The position numbers and the translations under genes were made by a program. Below the pieces are notes generated by a model that saw only the letters and a list, made by a program, of their open reading frames with translations, did not search any database and had not been told where the DNA came from. 64,000 bases of DNA, taken from positions 558,001-622,000 of the forward strand of contig CAWFGC010000004.1 of the NCBI GenBank assembly GCA_963815185.1. Direction: 5' to 3'. Of this stretch, positions 45,181 to 54,935 are shown in pieces. Position 1 is the stretch's first letter, and each line of letters opens with the position of its first letter. This stretch comes from SHZL01 sp963815185 (lineage in GTDB: Bacteria > Pseudomonadota > Gammaproteobacteria > Xanthomonadales > SZUA-36).

Positions 45181-45282
45181 GACGTCATGACCAGCTCCTG
45201 GCTGGACGGCTTGATTTTATCGAGCCGAATCTGCTTTTGGTTTTCTTTTAGGCGGCTTAGCGGTACAATGCGCGGTTTGCTG

Positions 45283-45300
45283 AATCCCCTTGCGGGGGTT
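45283..45300 (+). promoter_or_regulatory. Hairpin in the rpsP leader
   Basis: AATCCCC and GGGGGTT form a 7-bp stem (one T-G pair) with loop TTGC, followed by TGTTG. It is about 75 bases ahead of rpsP and may attenuate read-through from ffh. A possible -10 (TACAAT, 45264-45269) sits just upstream. Confidence 0.4.
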
Positions 45301-45376
45301 TGTTGCCTGGATCAGACGGTTGATTTGGAAATCAGGAGCTGGTGCTGGAACGGTACCGCTAAATAGGTTGTAAACC

Positions 45377-45628
45377 ATGGTAAAAATCAGATTATCTCGA
45401 GGCGGAGCCAAGAAGCATCCGTTTTATCACATTGTGGTTACCGACGTCAGGAAACCGCGTGATGGCCGAAAAATTGAACGGGTCGGGTTTTTTAACCCGG
45501 TGGCCCGCGGCAAGGAAGAACGCTTGCGCGTGGACCTCGATCGCGTCGACTACTGGAAGGGTGTTGGCGCCCAGCTCAGCGAGCGGGTGCAGTCACTGGT
45601 TTCAGAGGCTCGAGCCCAGATAGCCTGA
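45377..45628 (+). CDS. rpsP: 30S ribosomal protein S16
   Basis: An 83-residue S16 with MVKIRLSRGGAKKHPFYHIVVTD, PRDGR.IERVGFFNPVARG and DLDRVDYWKGVGAQLSERV. First gene of the conserved rpsP-rimM-trmD-rplS operon. Confidence 0.98.
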   Translation: MVKIRLSRGGAKKHPFYHIVVTDVRKPRDGRKIERVGFFNPVARGKEERLRVDLDRVDYWKGVGAQLSERVQSLVSEARAQIA

Positions 45629-45647
45629 AGCGGTTGCGTGTTGCGCC

Positions 45648-46163
45648 ATGGAGGCGAACCCGGGCAAGCAGCGTGAGATGGTCTTGCTGGGGCACATCGC
45701 CGGTGCGCACGGTATCAAGGGATGGGTCAGGATTCACTCCGATACCGAACCCAGAGATGCGATTCTTGCATACCAGCCCTGGTTGATCGGTGACGAAAAA
45801 ACGCCAACCCGGGTGCAGCAGGGAAGAAAACAGGGCAAGCACCTGGTGGCCGAAATTGAAGGAATTTCCGACCGCGAAGCGGCGGAAAGTCTGGCAGGTC
45901 AGCACATCGCGGTATACCGCGATCAGTTGCCAGATTTGCCGGATACACAGTATTACTGGACCGACCTGATCGGCGCTGAAGTGTACAATCAGGACGGCTC
46001 GGAGCTGGGTTCGATCAGGGAAATGATCGCAACCGGCGCCAACGATGTGATGCGGGTGCAGGGTGACAGGGAACGACTGATACCTTTCATCAAGGATATT
46101 TACGTCACCGAGGTTGATCTGGTGGCGCGGCGCGTGACCGTGAGTTGGGACCCGGACTTCTGA
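45648..46163 (+). CDS. rimM: Ribosome maturation factor RimM
   Basis: RimM binds S19 and aids 30S head maturation. The 171 residues contain MVLLGHIAGAHGIKGWVRIHS, the central EIEGISDREAAESLAGQHIAVYRD and the PRC-barrel part YYWTDLIGAEVYNQDG.ELGSI, DVMRV and LIPFIKDIYVTEVDL. Start ATG 45648 is 19 bases after rpsP. Confidence 0.96.
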   Translation: MEANPGKQREMVLLGHIAGAHGIKGWVRIHSDTEPRDAILAYQPWLIGDEKTPTRVQQGRKQGKHLVAEIEGISDREAAESLAGQHIAVYRDQLPDLPDTQYYWTDLIGAEVYNQDGSELGSIREMIATGANDVMRVQGDRERLIPFIKDIYVTEVDLVARRVTVSWDPDF

Positions 46164-46166
46164 AAG

Positions 46167-46955
46167 ATGCAGCCGGTAATGGAAATCCAGGTAGTCACCC
46201 TGTTTCCTGATGAATTCGGCCCATTGGTAGACCTGGGTGTAACCGGCAGGGCAATTCGCGAGGGACAGGTACGGCTCAGTGTCGTAAACCCGCGTGATTT
46301 TGCGGTTGACCGGCACCGCACGGTAGATGACCGGCCGTATGGCGGTGGACCCGGCATGGTGATGGCGGTTGAGCCGATGAGATCTGCCATCCGGGAAGCG
46401 CGCCGGCTTACGGGGCTGGCCCTGGGCGAAACGAACACGGCGGGCGCAGTGGTTAGTTTACTGAGCCCCCAGGGCAGAACGGTCGATCAGGCGGCAGTGC
46501 GTGAATTGGCTGCCCGCCCGGCTTTGATTTTGGTCTGTGGACGCTATGAAGGCCTGGACGAGCGCTTGCTGGCGTTGGAAATCGACGAGGAATGGTCGAT
46601 TGGTGATTATGTCCTGAGTGGCGGTGAACTGGCCGCGGCGGTGGTGATCGATGCGGTGGTGCGGCTGCTGCCCGGCGTGTTGGGAGATGAGCAATCCGCC
46701 GAGCAGGATTCGTATAGCGGCGGTTTGCTGGATTATCCGCATTTCACCCGGCCGGAAGAAGTCGATGGGATGGCAGTGCCAAATGTGCTGTTGTCGGGCG
46801 ATCACCAGGCCATCGCAAAATGGCGGCGCAAGCAATCGCTGGGACGCACCTGGCAACGTCGGCCCGACCTGCTGGATCGTTTACGACTGAGCAGCGAAGA
46901 CAAAATTCTGCTCGCCGAGTTCAAAGCGGAACACGGCGTGACATTGGAAACCTGA
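46167..46955 (+). CDS. trmD: tRNA (guanine-N1)-methyltransferase TrmD
   Basis: TrmD methylates G37 of tRNAs with a G36, preventing +1 frameshifting. The 262-residue SPOUT protein shows VTLFPDEFGPL, RPYGGGPGMVM, LVCGRYEGLDERL, the knot EEWSIGDYVLSGGELAAAVVIDAV and LLDYPHFTRPEEVDGM.VP.VLLSGDH. The start may be ATG 46167 or ATG 46179 (MEIQVVTLFP), the latter closer to the family N-terminus. Confidence 0.96.
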   Translation: MQPVMEIQVVTLFPDEFGPLVDLGVTGRAIREGQVRLSVVNPRDFAVDRHRTVDDRPYGGGPGMVMAVEPMRSAIREARRLTGLALGETNTAGAVVSLLSPQGRTVDQAAVRELAARPALILVCGRYEGLDERLLALEIDEEWSIGDYVLSGGELAAAVVIDAVVRLLPGVLGDEQSAEQDSYSGGLLDYPHFTRPEEVDGMAVPNVLLSGDHQAIAKWRRKQSLGRTWQRRPDLLDRLRLSSEDKILLAEFKAEHGVTLET

Positions 46956-46978
46956 GAGTCTGTTTAAGGATTGGAAAA

Positions 46979-47326
46979 ATGAGCAACATAATCGATGAAA
47001 TCAATACCGAACAAATGCAGCGCGAGATCCCGGAGTTTGCGCCGGGTGATATCGTGACCGTCAGCGTCAAGGTGAAAGAGGGCAATCGCGAGCGCCTGCA
47101 GGCGTTTGAAGGTGTGGTCATCGCCATCAAGAGCCGCGGACTGCATTCCGCTTTCACGGTGCGCAAGATCTCGCACGGCACCGGCGTGGAGCGTGTGTTC
47201 CAAACCTACAGCCCGCTGATCGATTCCATCAAGGTCAAGCGTCGTGGTGATGTCCGCCGCGCCAAGCTGTACTATCTTCGCGGACTCGAGGGCAAAGCAG
47301 CCCGCATCAAGGAAAAGCTCAATTGA
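46979..47326 (+). CDS. rplS: 50S ribosomal protein L19
   Basis: A 115-residue L19 with IPEFAPGDIVTVSVKVKEGNRERLQAFEGVVIA, TVRKISHGTGVERVFQTYSP and the basic tail VKRRGDVRRAKLYYLRGLEGKAARIKEKL. Last gene of the operon, followed by a terminator. Confidence 0.98.
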   Translation: MSNIIDEINTEQMQREIPEFAPGDIVTVSVKVKEGNRERLQAFEGVVIAIKSRGLHSAFTVRKISHGTGVERVFQTYSPLIDSIKVKRRGDVRRAKLYYLRGLEGKAARIKEKLN

Positions 47327-47358
47327 CAAGCGCTCGTCTCTGACCGGACCAATCGACC

Positions 47359-47383
47359 AAGCCCGCTGCCAAGCGGGCTTTTT
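47359..47383 (+). terminator. Rho-independent terminator after rplS
   Basis: AAGCCCGC and GCGGGCTT form a perfect 8-bp GC-rich stem with a short loop, followed by TTTTTA. It ends the rpsP-rplS operon about 33 bases after the rplS stop. Confidence 0.93.
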
Positions 47384-47409
47384 ATTGAAGGGGATGGGGT
47401 CAGGCGCTC

Positions 47410-47435
47410 CTTGAATCTGCGCGGGTGGCCCATAT
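47410..47435 (+). promoter_or_regulatory. Sigma-32 (heat-shock) promoter of htpG
   Basis: CTTGAAT (47410-47416), a 12-base spacer and CCCATAT (47429-47435) fit the RpoH consensus CTTGAAA-N11-16-CCCATNT with one mismatch. It lies 36 bases ahead of the htpG ATG, just after the rplS terminator. Heat-shock control of htpG is the known pattern in E. coli. Confidence 0.85.
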
Positions 47436-47470
47436 CTCGAAGGCATCTAAATCGCATTCGTGAACTGGCT

Positions 47471-49438
47471 ATGAGCAAAACCAAAGCTTCTGCAAAGAAA
47501 ACTACAGCAAAGAAAACCACGGCAAAGACGAACAAGGAATCATCATCGGTCGCGACCCATTCATTCCAGGCGGAAACCCGCCAGGTGTTGCAATTGATGA
47601 TCAACTCCCTGTATTCCAACAAGGAGATTTTCCTGCGCGAGTTGATATCCAACGCCTCGGACGCGCTGGACCGGCTGCGCTTCGCCGGCCTGCGCGACCC
47701 GGATCTGCTCGCAAGCGCTGGCGATCTGCAGATCGAAATCGAATCCGATCGCGAAGCCGGGACTTTGACCGTGCGGGACAACGGCATCGGCATGTCCTAT
47801 GAAGAGGTGATGGACAATATCGGCACCATCGCCAAATCCGGAACCCGCCAGTTTCTCGATCAACTAGTCGATGATGACAAGGCGAATGCCAGCCTGATCG
47901 GGCAATTTGGCGTCGGGTTCTACTCCGCCTTCATTGTCGCTGACAAGGTCACGGTGCTGACGCGCCAGGCGGGGCAGGCCGCGGAACTGGGGGTGCGTTG
48001 GGAGTCCGATGGTGGCGGTGAATTCAGCATTCAGGCCGAGACGTTGGAACAAACCGGCACTACGGTCATTCTTCATCTGAAACAGGCGGAACATGAATTC
48101 CTGGAGAACTGGACGCTGCGATCGCTGATCCAGCGTTATTCAGATCATATTGGCTTTCCGATACGCCTGCGCCAGGAGGCCAAGAAGGATGAACCCGGCG
48201 CGGAAAGGGAATGGGAGCAAATCAACAAGGCCACTGCACTGTGGGCCTTGCCCAAAACCGAAATCAGCGACGAAGAATACCAGGCGTTTTATAAATACCT
48301 CAGCCATGACCTGGATGACCCGATGTGCTGGGCGCACAATAAAGTCGAAGGCGCCCAGAGCTACACCACCCTGCTGTATATTCCGAAAAAGGCACCGCTG
48401 GATCTGATGTTACAGCGCGACGAGCGCACGGGTGTGCGCCTTTACGTCAACCGCGTATTCATCATGGATGGCGCGCAGTCGCTGTTGCCGCATTACCTCA
48501 GGTTCATCCGCGGGGTCGTCGATTCGCAGGATTTGCCGCTGAACGTATCGCGTGAGCTGCTGCAGGAAAATGAGTTGGTGGGCAAGATCCGCGCGGCGGT
48601 CATTCGCCGCAGTCTGGACATGATTGCCCGCCTGAGCCGTGAAGAAGCGGATACCTATACTGCTTTCTGGCAGCAATTCGGCGCGGTGCTCAAGGAAGGC
48701 GTGGTGGAGGACTTCAGCAATCGCGAGCGCATTCTCGGCTTGTTGCGCTTTGCCTCGACGCATGATGAGACGCCTGACGCGAAGACCGATCTCGCGGCGT
48801 ATCTGAGCCGCATGAAAACCGGCCAGGAAAGCATTTACTACATTACCGCCGAGCACGACACCGCCGCACGCAACAGCCCGCATCTGGAGGTCTTTCGCAA
48901 GAAAGGCATCGAGGTCTTGTTGATGTCGGACCGGGTCGACGAATGGATGATGAGCTACCTGCATGAATATGAAGGCAAGTCCTTCCGCTCCGTGGCCAAG
49001 GGAGATATCGATCTTGCCACCATCGAATCGACCGCGAAGGAAGCCGAAGAAAGCGCTTCAGCCGATGCCACGGAAATAGATTCTGCTGTGCTCAAACGGG
49101 TTGCGGGCGAATTGACTGATCAGGTCAGCGAAGTCCGGTCCAGTCAGCGCTTGACCGACTCCGCTTCCTGCCTGGTGCTGAACGAGCACGAAATGGCCTT
49201 GCATCTGCAAAAGATGCTGAAACAGGCCGGGCAGGAAATTCCCGATTCAAAGCCGATCCTGGAGCTCAATCCGGCGCATCCCCTGGTGACGCGATTGGCG
49301 GCGGAGAAAGACGAAACCCAATTCGGCATGCTGTCCTTGCTGTTGTATGAGCAGGCCCTGTTATCGGAAGGCGGTTCCCTGCCGGATCCCGCCGGCTTCG
49401 TGCGGCGCATCAATAAGCTGATGACTGCGGTTAGCTGA
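47471..49438 (+). CDS. htpG: Molecular chaperone HtpG (Hsp90)
   Basis: HtpG is the bacterial Hsp90, an ATP-dependent dimeric chaperone. The 655 residues show FQAETRQVLQLMINSLYSNKEIFLRELISNASDALDRLRF, TLTVRDNGIGMSYEEV, IGQFGVGFYSAFIVAD, the middle-domain GVRLYVNRVFIMD and SREL.QENELV. Compared with the usual MATHSFQAE start it has a 27-residue Lys/Ala/Thr/Ser-rich extension with a repeated AKKTT motif. ATG 47471 is supported by the sigma-32 promoter, which excludes the longer frame. Confidence 0.95.
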   Translation: MSKTKASAKKTTAKKTTAKTNKESSSVATHSFQAETRQVLQLMINSLYSNKEIFLRELISNASDALDRLRFAGLRDPDLLASAGDLQIEIESDREAGTLTVRDNGIGMSYEEVMDNIGTIAKSGTRQFLDQLVDDDKANASLIGQFGVGFYSAFIVADKVTVLTRQAGQAAELGVRWESDGGGEFSIQAETLEQTGTTVILHLKQAEHEFLENWTLRSLIQRYSDHIGFPIRLRQEAKKDEPGAEREWEQINKATALWALPKTEISDEEYQAFYKYLSHDLDDPMCWAHNKVEGAQSYTTLLYIPKKAPLDLMLQRDERTGVRLYVNRVFIMDGAQSLLPHYLRFIRGVVDSQDLPLNVSRELLQENELVGKIRAAVIRRSLDMIARLSREEADTYTAFWQQFGAVLKEGVVEDFSNRERILGLLRFASTHDETPDAKTDLAAYLSRMKTGQESIYYITAEHDTAARNSPHLEVFRKKGIEVLLMSDRVDEWMMSYLHEYEGKSFRSVAKGDIDLATIESTAKEAEESASADATEIDSAVLKRVAGELTDQVSEVRSSQRLTDSASCLVLNEHEMALHLQKMLKQAGQEIPDSKPILELNPAHPLVTRLAAEKDETQFGMLSLLLYEQALLSEGGSLPDPAGFVRRINKLMTAVS

Positions 49439-49507
49439 CTATGGATCGGAGTGGCACGACCGCGAGATCGCTTGCTTTGAATGCCGAGCATTTCGAAAGA
49501 AGGTACA

Positions 49508-49750
49508 ATGCCGGACGTGAGCAATTTTTCAATCGCAGACATCCTTGAGCTCTCGGTACAGGAACGTATTCGTCTTGTTGAGCTGATCTGGGACAGCGTT
49601 GCCGCGGTACCTGAAGCCGTGGAAATCTCGCCTGCGCTAAAGGCTGAGCTTGAGGCGCGCCTGGAGGAGTTCGAGGCCAATCCGGAAGCTGGGTATTCGT
49701 GGGATCAGGTAAAAGCACACCTCATTAATGGGTCATGGCGTTCCGCCTGA
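49508..49750 (+). CDS. Addiction-module antitoxin (Unstab_antitox type)
   Basis: An 80-residue acidic protein of the putative addiction-module component family: LELSVQERIRLVELIWDSVAA, SPALKAELEARLEEFEANPEAGYSWDQVKA. Such proteins neutralise a RelE/ParE-type toxin encoded just downstream. ATG 49508 with GAAGG upstream; the 3' end overlaps the toxin gene by 16 bases. Confidence 0.88.
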   Translation: MPDVSNFSIADILELSVQERIRLVELIWDSVAAVPEAVEISPALKAELEARLEEFEANPEAGYSWDQVKAHLINGSWRSA

Positions 49751-50031
49751 AATTTTCCTCGCGCGCGGTACAGGAAATTGGCGAAGCTCGAGAGTGGTAC
49801 GAATTGCAGAGCCCCGGCCTTGGTGAAGAGTTCGTCGCAGCAATGGAATTACAAATAAAACGTCTGGAGCAAGCTCCCCTGCTTTATGCTGAGGTAATTC
49901 CCCGCGTTCGTCGATCTCTCCTGCCACGATTCCCTTACGGTCTGTTTTATGCAGTGCGGGGTAATCTCGTACAAGTTTTGGCCGTGCTGCATGATGCTCG
50001 CCATCCGAGACAGTGGCCAAAAGCCCGCTAA
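49735..50031 (+). CDS. RelE/ParE-family toxin
   Basis: A 98-residue protein with the type II toxin fold: AVQEIGEAREWYELQSPGLGEEFVAAM, FPYGLFYAVRGNLVQVLAVLHDARHPRQW. The C-terminal HDARHP block is typical of the ParE/RelE superfamily. It likely inhibits translation or gyrase when the antitoxin is lost. Translation is coupled to the antitoxin gene through the overlap. Confidence 0.9.
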   Translation: MAFRLKFSSRAVQEIGEAREWYELQSPGLGEEFVAAMELQIKRLEQAPLLYAEVIPRVRRSLLPRFPYGLFYAVRGNLVQVLAVLHDARHPRQWPKAR

Positions 50032-50091
50032 CCAATACAGCATGTTGCGGGCGATAACGTGTCAGCGAACAAGACTTAGTATCGGTCCGCA

Positions 50092-50478
50092 ATGACTTTG
50101 GAGGTTCGGGTGGACAAGTGGCTTTGGGCTGCGCGATTTTTCAAAACCCGGGCACTGGCGCGTGAAGCCGTTTTGGGTGGGAAAGTGCATTGCAATGGGC
50201 ACCGGGTCAAGCCGGGCCGCACGCTCAATGTCGGCGATCAGATGACGGTGAACCGCGGCGAAGAAGAGTACGAAATTACCGTTGTGGCAGTAAGCGGCCG
50301 GCGCGGGCCGGCGCCGCAGGCGCGCCAGATGTACAGCGAAGACCCCGACAGCATACTGCGCCGCGAGGCCGCCGCAGAACAACGCAAACGCGACCGGGAG
50401 GCGCGCAGCGCATCCCCCGGCCGTCCCAGCAAGCGCGAACGCAGACAGATAATCGGCTTTATTCGCGACCGGGATTGA
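50092..50478 (+). CDS. hslR: Heat-shock protein 15, S4-domain RNA-binding protein
   Basis: Hsp15 rescues stalled 50S subunits carrying nascent chains. The 128 residues start with the S4 domain VRVDKWLWAARFFKTRALAREAVLGGKVHCNGHRVKPGR and end in a basic helical tail. Two genes downstream of htpG, another heat-shock gene, with the toxin-antitoxin pair between them. ATG 50092. Confidence 0.93.
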   Translation: MTLEVRVDKWLWAARFFKTRALAREAVLGGKVHCNGHRVKPGRTLNVGDQMTVNRGEEEYEITVVAVSGRRGPAPQARQMYSEDPDSILRREAAAEQRKRDREARSASPGRPSKRERRQIIGFIRDRD

Positions 50479-50500
50479 GCGCGCTCACCGAACCGCCAAA

Positions 50501-50575
50501 TGGGGTCAGAGTAAAATTTCTTCTCGAAATCATCGGGGCTCCATCTGCCCAGCGAGAAATTTTACTCTGACCCCA
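50501..50575. repeat. Inverted repeat with 21-bp perfect arms overlapping the mutS 3' end
   Basis: The arms (50501-50521 and 50555-50575) are exactly complementary, beginning TGGGGTCAGAGTAAAA, and enclose 33 bases. The form resembles REP-like hairpins associated with RAYT transposases (a RAYT fragment is at 59464). The mutS stop codon lies in the right arm at 50562-50564. Confidence 0.8.
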
Positions 50576-53149
50576 GCCCTTTGAGTTCATAAAGCAAATC
50601 CAGCGCTTCACGCGGGCTCAAACGGTCCGGATCGATGTCCTGCAGCCGTTCACGCAAACGATCGGGCTCCCTGATCACCTCGGCGGCGGAGTGTGTCAGG
50701 CGCGCCTTGATCGAACAGGCCCAATTGGGGTGAATCCCTGCGCTGCTGTTGTTCCAGCTCTGCCAGGTGCAGACGGGCCTGTTGCAACACCGGCAGCGGA
50801 ATGCCCGCCAGCGCCGCAACCTGTAAGCCATAGCTCTGGCTGGCCGGGCCCTCCTGCACCGAATGTAAAAAGACGATGCGATCCTTATGCTCGACGGCAT
50901 CGAGGTGGACGTTGACGACACCCGCTTCGAGTTGCGCCAGCCGCGTCAGTTCGAAGTAATGGGTCGCAAACAGGCAATACGCGCGGACTTTCCGGGCCAG
51001 GAACACCGCGCAGGCCCAGGCCAGCGCCAGGCCGTCGTAAGTGCTGGTGCCGCGGCCGATTTCGTCCATCAGTACCAGGCTGTTGGGGCTGGCATGGTGC
51101 AGGATATTGGCCGTTTCAGACATTTCCACCATGAAGGTGGAACGGCCGCCGGCGAGGTCATCGCCCGCCCCGATGCGGGTAAAAATCCGGTCTATGGGAC
51201 CGAACTCCGCGCTGGCGGCGGGCACCCAGCTACCCGCATAAGCCAATATCACCATCAGCGCCGTTTGCCGCATGTAAGTGGATTTGCCGCCCATGTTCGG
51301 CCCCGTAATGATCAGCATGCGGCGTTCGTCATCGAGCGCAAGATCATTCGGTGTGAACGGCTGGTCCTGCAGACGCTCCACAACGAGATGGCGCCCGGCG
51401 GTGATGCGGATGCCGTTTTGCGCGGACAGTGCGGGACAGCAAAATTGCAGACCCTGCGCCCGTTCGGCAAATGCGCAGAGCACGTCCAGGCGCGCCAGGG
51501 CGCGGGCGAGGGTTTGCAGCGGATCGAAATGCCGCAACAGGATTTCCAGCAAGCCGGCATAGCAATGCTTTTCCCGCGCCAGTGCGCGTTCCCGGCTGGA
51601 CAGAACCTGGTCTTCGAATGTTTTCAGCTCGGCGGTGATATAACGCTCCGCGGACTTGAGCGTCTGTTTGCGCGTATAGGTTTGCGGCACCAGATGCTGT
51701 TGTGTCTGGGTGACTTCGATGTAATAGCCATGGACCCGGTTGTAGCCGACTTTGAGACTGCTGATGCCGGTCTGTTGGCGCTGTGTTTGCTCATAATCGC
51801 GCAGGAAATCACCGGCGTTTTCCGACAGGGCGCGCAGACCGATCGAGTTCCGGGTCATAACCGCCGGCAATGACCCCGCCATCACGTATCAGTACCGGCG
51901 GTTCGTCGATCAACGCACGCTGCAGCAATTCCAGCAGCTCGGGCATTTCGCGCAGGGTTCCTATCGCCGCCAGCAGGGCGGGGTGCTCCGGGCCTGCCAA
52001 CTGGGCAGACAGGTCCGGCAAAATCGCCAGCGAATGGCGCAGGGTCGTCAGGTCGCGCGGCCGCGCCGATGTCAGGGCCACGCGGGACAGGATGCGTTCG
52101 ATGTCGCCGACGCCGCGCAGAATTTTCCGCAGGGGCGTATACGCCTCACTGGTCACCAGCTCGCCTATCGCTTCATGCCGGCTTGCGACCTGGTCCTGGC
52201 GGCGCAGGGGGTTGCTGATCCAGCGGCGCAACAGGCGCCCGCCCATGGCGGTTATCGAGCTGTCCATCACACCCACCAGGGAGGCGCTGGATTCCCCGCC
52301 GAGGCTGCTCTCGATCTCCAGATTGCGCCGGCTTACCGCATCGAGATGGACGAATTCATCCGCCTGCTCGAGGTGAATGCCACGCAGATGGGGCAGGGCG
52401 GTCTTCTGGGTTTCCTGTACGTAATCCAGCAACACACCGGCTGCAATGATGGCGGCGGGTAGCTCCTCGATGCCAAAACCGCACAGGTCCTTGGTGCCGA
52501 ACTGCTCTTGCAGCAGCGCGCCGGCCTGTTTGCGGTCAAATTTCCACTGCGGCCGCTGGCGTGTTTTGTAGCTGTCCGAAGGCGCCAGTTTCATGCCCTC
52601 GGCAACCAGCAGTTCGGCCGGCGCCAGGCGTTGCAATTGGGCTTCGAGGTCGGCATCGTCAGTGACCAGGCGCACGCGGAAACGGCCACAGGACAGGTCC
52701 AGCCAGGCCAATGCCTGCTGCTTTTGGTTCAGCGCGACAGCCGCGAGCACGTTGTCCTGGCGGGATTCGAGCAGCGATTCCTCGGTGATGGTGCCCGGGG
52801 TGATGATGCGCACGACTTTGCGCTCGACCAGGCCCTTGCCGGCTGTCGGTTCACTGACCTGCTCGCAGATGGCGGCGGATTCGCCGCGGCGCACCAGGCG
52901 CCTGAGGTAGTTATCCAGCGCGTGGTAGGGTACGCCCGCCATGGGAATGGGCGCGCCGGCCGATTCACCGCGCGTGGTCAGCGTTATGTCCAGCAGTTGG
53001 GCGGCGCGGCGGGCATCGTCGTAGAACAATTCGTAGAAATCGCCCATCCGGAACAGCAGCAAGGTGTCCGGATACTCCGCCTTGATGCCCAGGTATTGCT
53101 GCATCAATGGAGTGTGGCTGGAAAGATCGGACATGGGCGCTGGGGACAT
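50562..53149 (-). CDS. mutS: DNA mismatch repair protein MutS, two single-base frameshifts
   Basis: MutS recognises mismatches and recruits MutL. The N-terminal mismatch-binding domain (PLMQQYLGIKAEYPDTLLLFRMGDFYELFYDDA), connector and lever run to GGYDPELDR. One extra base near 51838 shifts to LRALSENAGDFLRDYE, the clamp, and the ATPase domain with Walker A TGPNMGGKSTYMRQTAL, Walker B DEIGRGTSTYDG and ATHYFELT. A second extra base near 50688 shifts to the C-terminal AAEVIREPDRLRERL and SPREALDLLYELKG. The stop is provided by the inverted repeat. All key residues are intact apart from the shifts. Confidence 0.9.
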
Positions 53150-53179
53150 CGGAACAAGTGTATCGTATGCGGCGCGATG

Positions 53180-53350
53180 TCAGAAGATGCCAGGCGCCTT
53201 CGGGAGCGGACGGAAACTCTCGGCAATCCGGGCGAGATCCCCGAACCATCCTTGGGCCTTGATCGCCTCGACCCGATTCTGGTGGGCGGCGTCATCAGCC
53301 TGGTGGTGCAGGCTATCACGCAAAACCCGGGTGACAAGTACTGAATGCAA
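53180..53350 (-). CDS. Possible small protein upstream of mutS
   Basis: A 56-residue frame opens with TTG 53350 and ends 30 bases before mutS; its sequence (HSVLVTRVLRDSLHHQADDA ... GWFGDLARIAESFRPLP) has protein-like composition but no recognised family. An overlapping plus-strand ATG frame (53177-53344) is an equally plausible alternative. At most one is real. Confidence 0.25.
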   Translation of the reverse strand: MHSVLVTRVLRDSLHHQADDAAHQNRVEAIKAQGWFGDLARIAESFRPLPKAPGIF

Positions 53351-53529
53351 TTATCGGCTGGCTTTATCAGATATTCCCGCCGAGGAATTCAATGCCCTGG
53401 AAGCCAGGTAAACCCTGCGCTTTGCCTTTGCCCCGGCTGTGTTTGGCGTGGTGATGACGTTTAGCATGCTGCGCTTTTGTGTCCTCCCTTACCAGGCTGC
53501 GACCAGTACGGCTGGCGAAGGGTCTTACT

Positions 53530-54935
53530 TTACGAGGGCTGCATTTGTTCGCACTGGGCGACGTTGTCCGCTGCGATGCGTGTAATTTGAATGACGCCCT
53601 GCAGCCCGGCGGACGGTATGTCATAGGTCAGAGTTGCGTTGTTACAGTCGTGAAAGACCAGAATGATCGTGCCGTCGAGGCTTTGTGATGGCGCCGGAGA
53701 AGCCGAGTCAAAAACGCCCCCGGTGGTGACTTCGATATCAAGTGCAGCCATATCATCCGCATATGGGCCGAAAGCCGTCAGCCAACGGTGACCCGGCTCG
53801 CCGAGAGTAGCGACTACCTCCTCACCTGGCCGGCTGGTGTCGAATGTAAACCAGGCCAAAAACATCGTGCCCTTGTCAGGGAACACGGAAATAAAGAAAC
53901 CCTGTCCGGGCGTTTGCGAGTCGAACCACGCGTCGTTCAGGCCCGAGACGATTTGGAACGAAGAACCAACGTCAGAAATTTCGAGGGATTCCACCGAGCT
54001 GGTACCCGGGTGTGGAGGGGTTACATTGCGGGCGCCGCCGATGGCATAAATTTTCCCATTGCGGAAAGCAGCCGCGTGCCGGACCCGGTTGCTTTGCAGA
54101 TTGGGGCCGGTGCTCCAGGAATTACTCACGGTATTGTAAATCTGGACGTCATCCCCTGCATTGGACCGAACCCCCCCACCCACAAGGTAGATCAGGTCAC
54201 CAATAGTTACGGCCGCCGCCCCGGTGCGCGCCAAGGGCATTGGTGCAGCAGAACTCCATGACTGGGTGACTGGGTCGAATACTTCGACACTATTATAGTC
54301 CTGATGGGACGGGTTGTTGGTTCCCCCGAATACATAGAGTTTTCCACCCGCCGAAGCCGCCGTGGCCACCGCCCTGAAGCCCAGCATTGGTGGTAGCGTA
54401 GCCCAGGAATTGGTAGCCGGGTCGTAGACTTCCGCTGCGTTGAGTATGGTGGAGTCGTTTGCCGCCCCACCCACCACGTAGATCTTCCCGTCGATCACAG
54501 CCGATGCCAGGGCAAACCGGCCGGTTGGCATGGAGGCGCGTGGGTTCCAGTTGCCGGTATCCGGGTCAAATGCTTCAACCGAGGTGTAGCCGCTGGTTCC
54601 GAAAGTCAGGCGTCCCCCGATGGCATAACAAATGCCGTCAACGACTGCCGCCGTCAGGAAAGACCTTTGAGTTGCCATGGACGGCGCCGCCGCCCAGTTC
54701 CCGCTGACGGTGTTCAGGCGTTCAACCGTATCCAGTGGTTGCGCGTCTTCCCCGGGTGATCCGCCAAGCGCATAAATGTTGTTTCCAATTGTGCAGGTGG
54801 CTAGTTTTTCACGGGCAGTGGGCATGGCTGAATCAATTACCCACTCACCGACCTGGGCAGGTGCTGAGGTTATTGAGGCGAGCAGAGTGCCGCCAGCGAC
54901 GCCACGTTAATTCCTAAATACAGCGCTCTCGCCAA
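53530..54935 (-). CDS. Exported kelch-repeat protein with conserved C-terminal domain, signal peptide out of frame
   Basis: From ATG 54825 the protein has about six kelch repeats (IYALGGSP, CYAIGG, IYVVGGAANDSTILNAAEVYDPATNSW, LYVFGGTNN, IYLVGGG, IYAIGGA), forming a beta-propeller. A C-terminal domain follows with NDAWFDSQTPGQGFFISVFPD, LAWFTFDT, LGEPGHRWLTAFGPY and ILVFHDCNNATLTYDIPS, a module I know from other gammaproteobacterial exported proteins. Upstream, an AGGGAGG site (54944-54950) and TTG 54935 encode MARALYLGINVASLAAL, a signal peptide that joins the main frame only if an indel near 54880 is corrected. Function and partner are unknown. Confidence 0.7.

Noticed and set aside
52508..53344. 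278-residue plus-strand frame over mutS start
   Set aside because: It is antisense to the MutS N-terminal domain, which is unambiguous.
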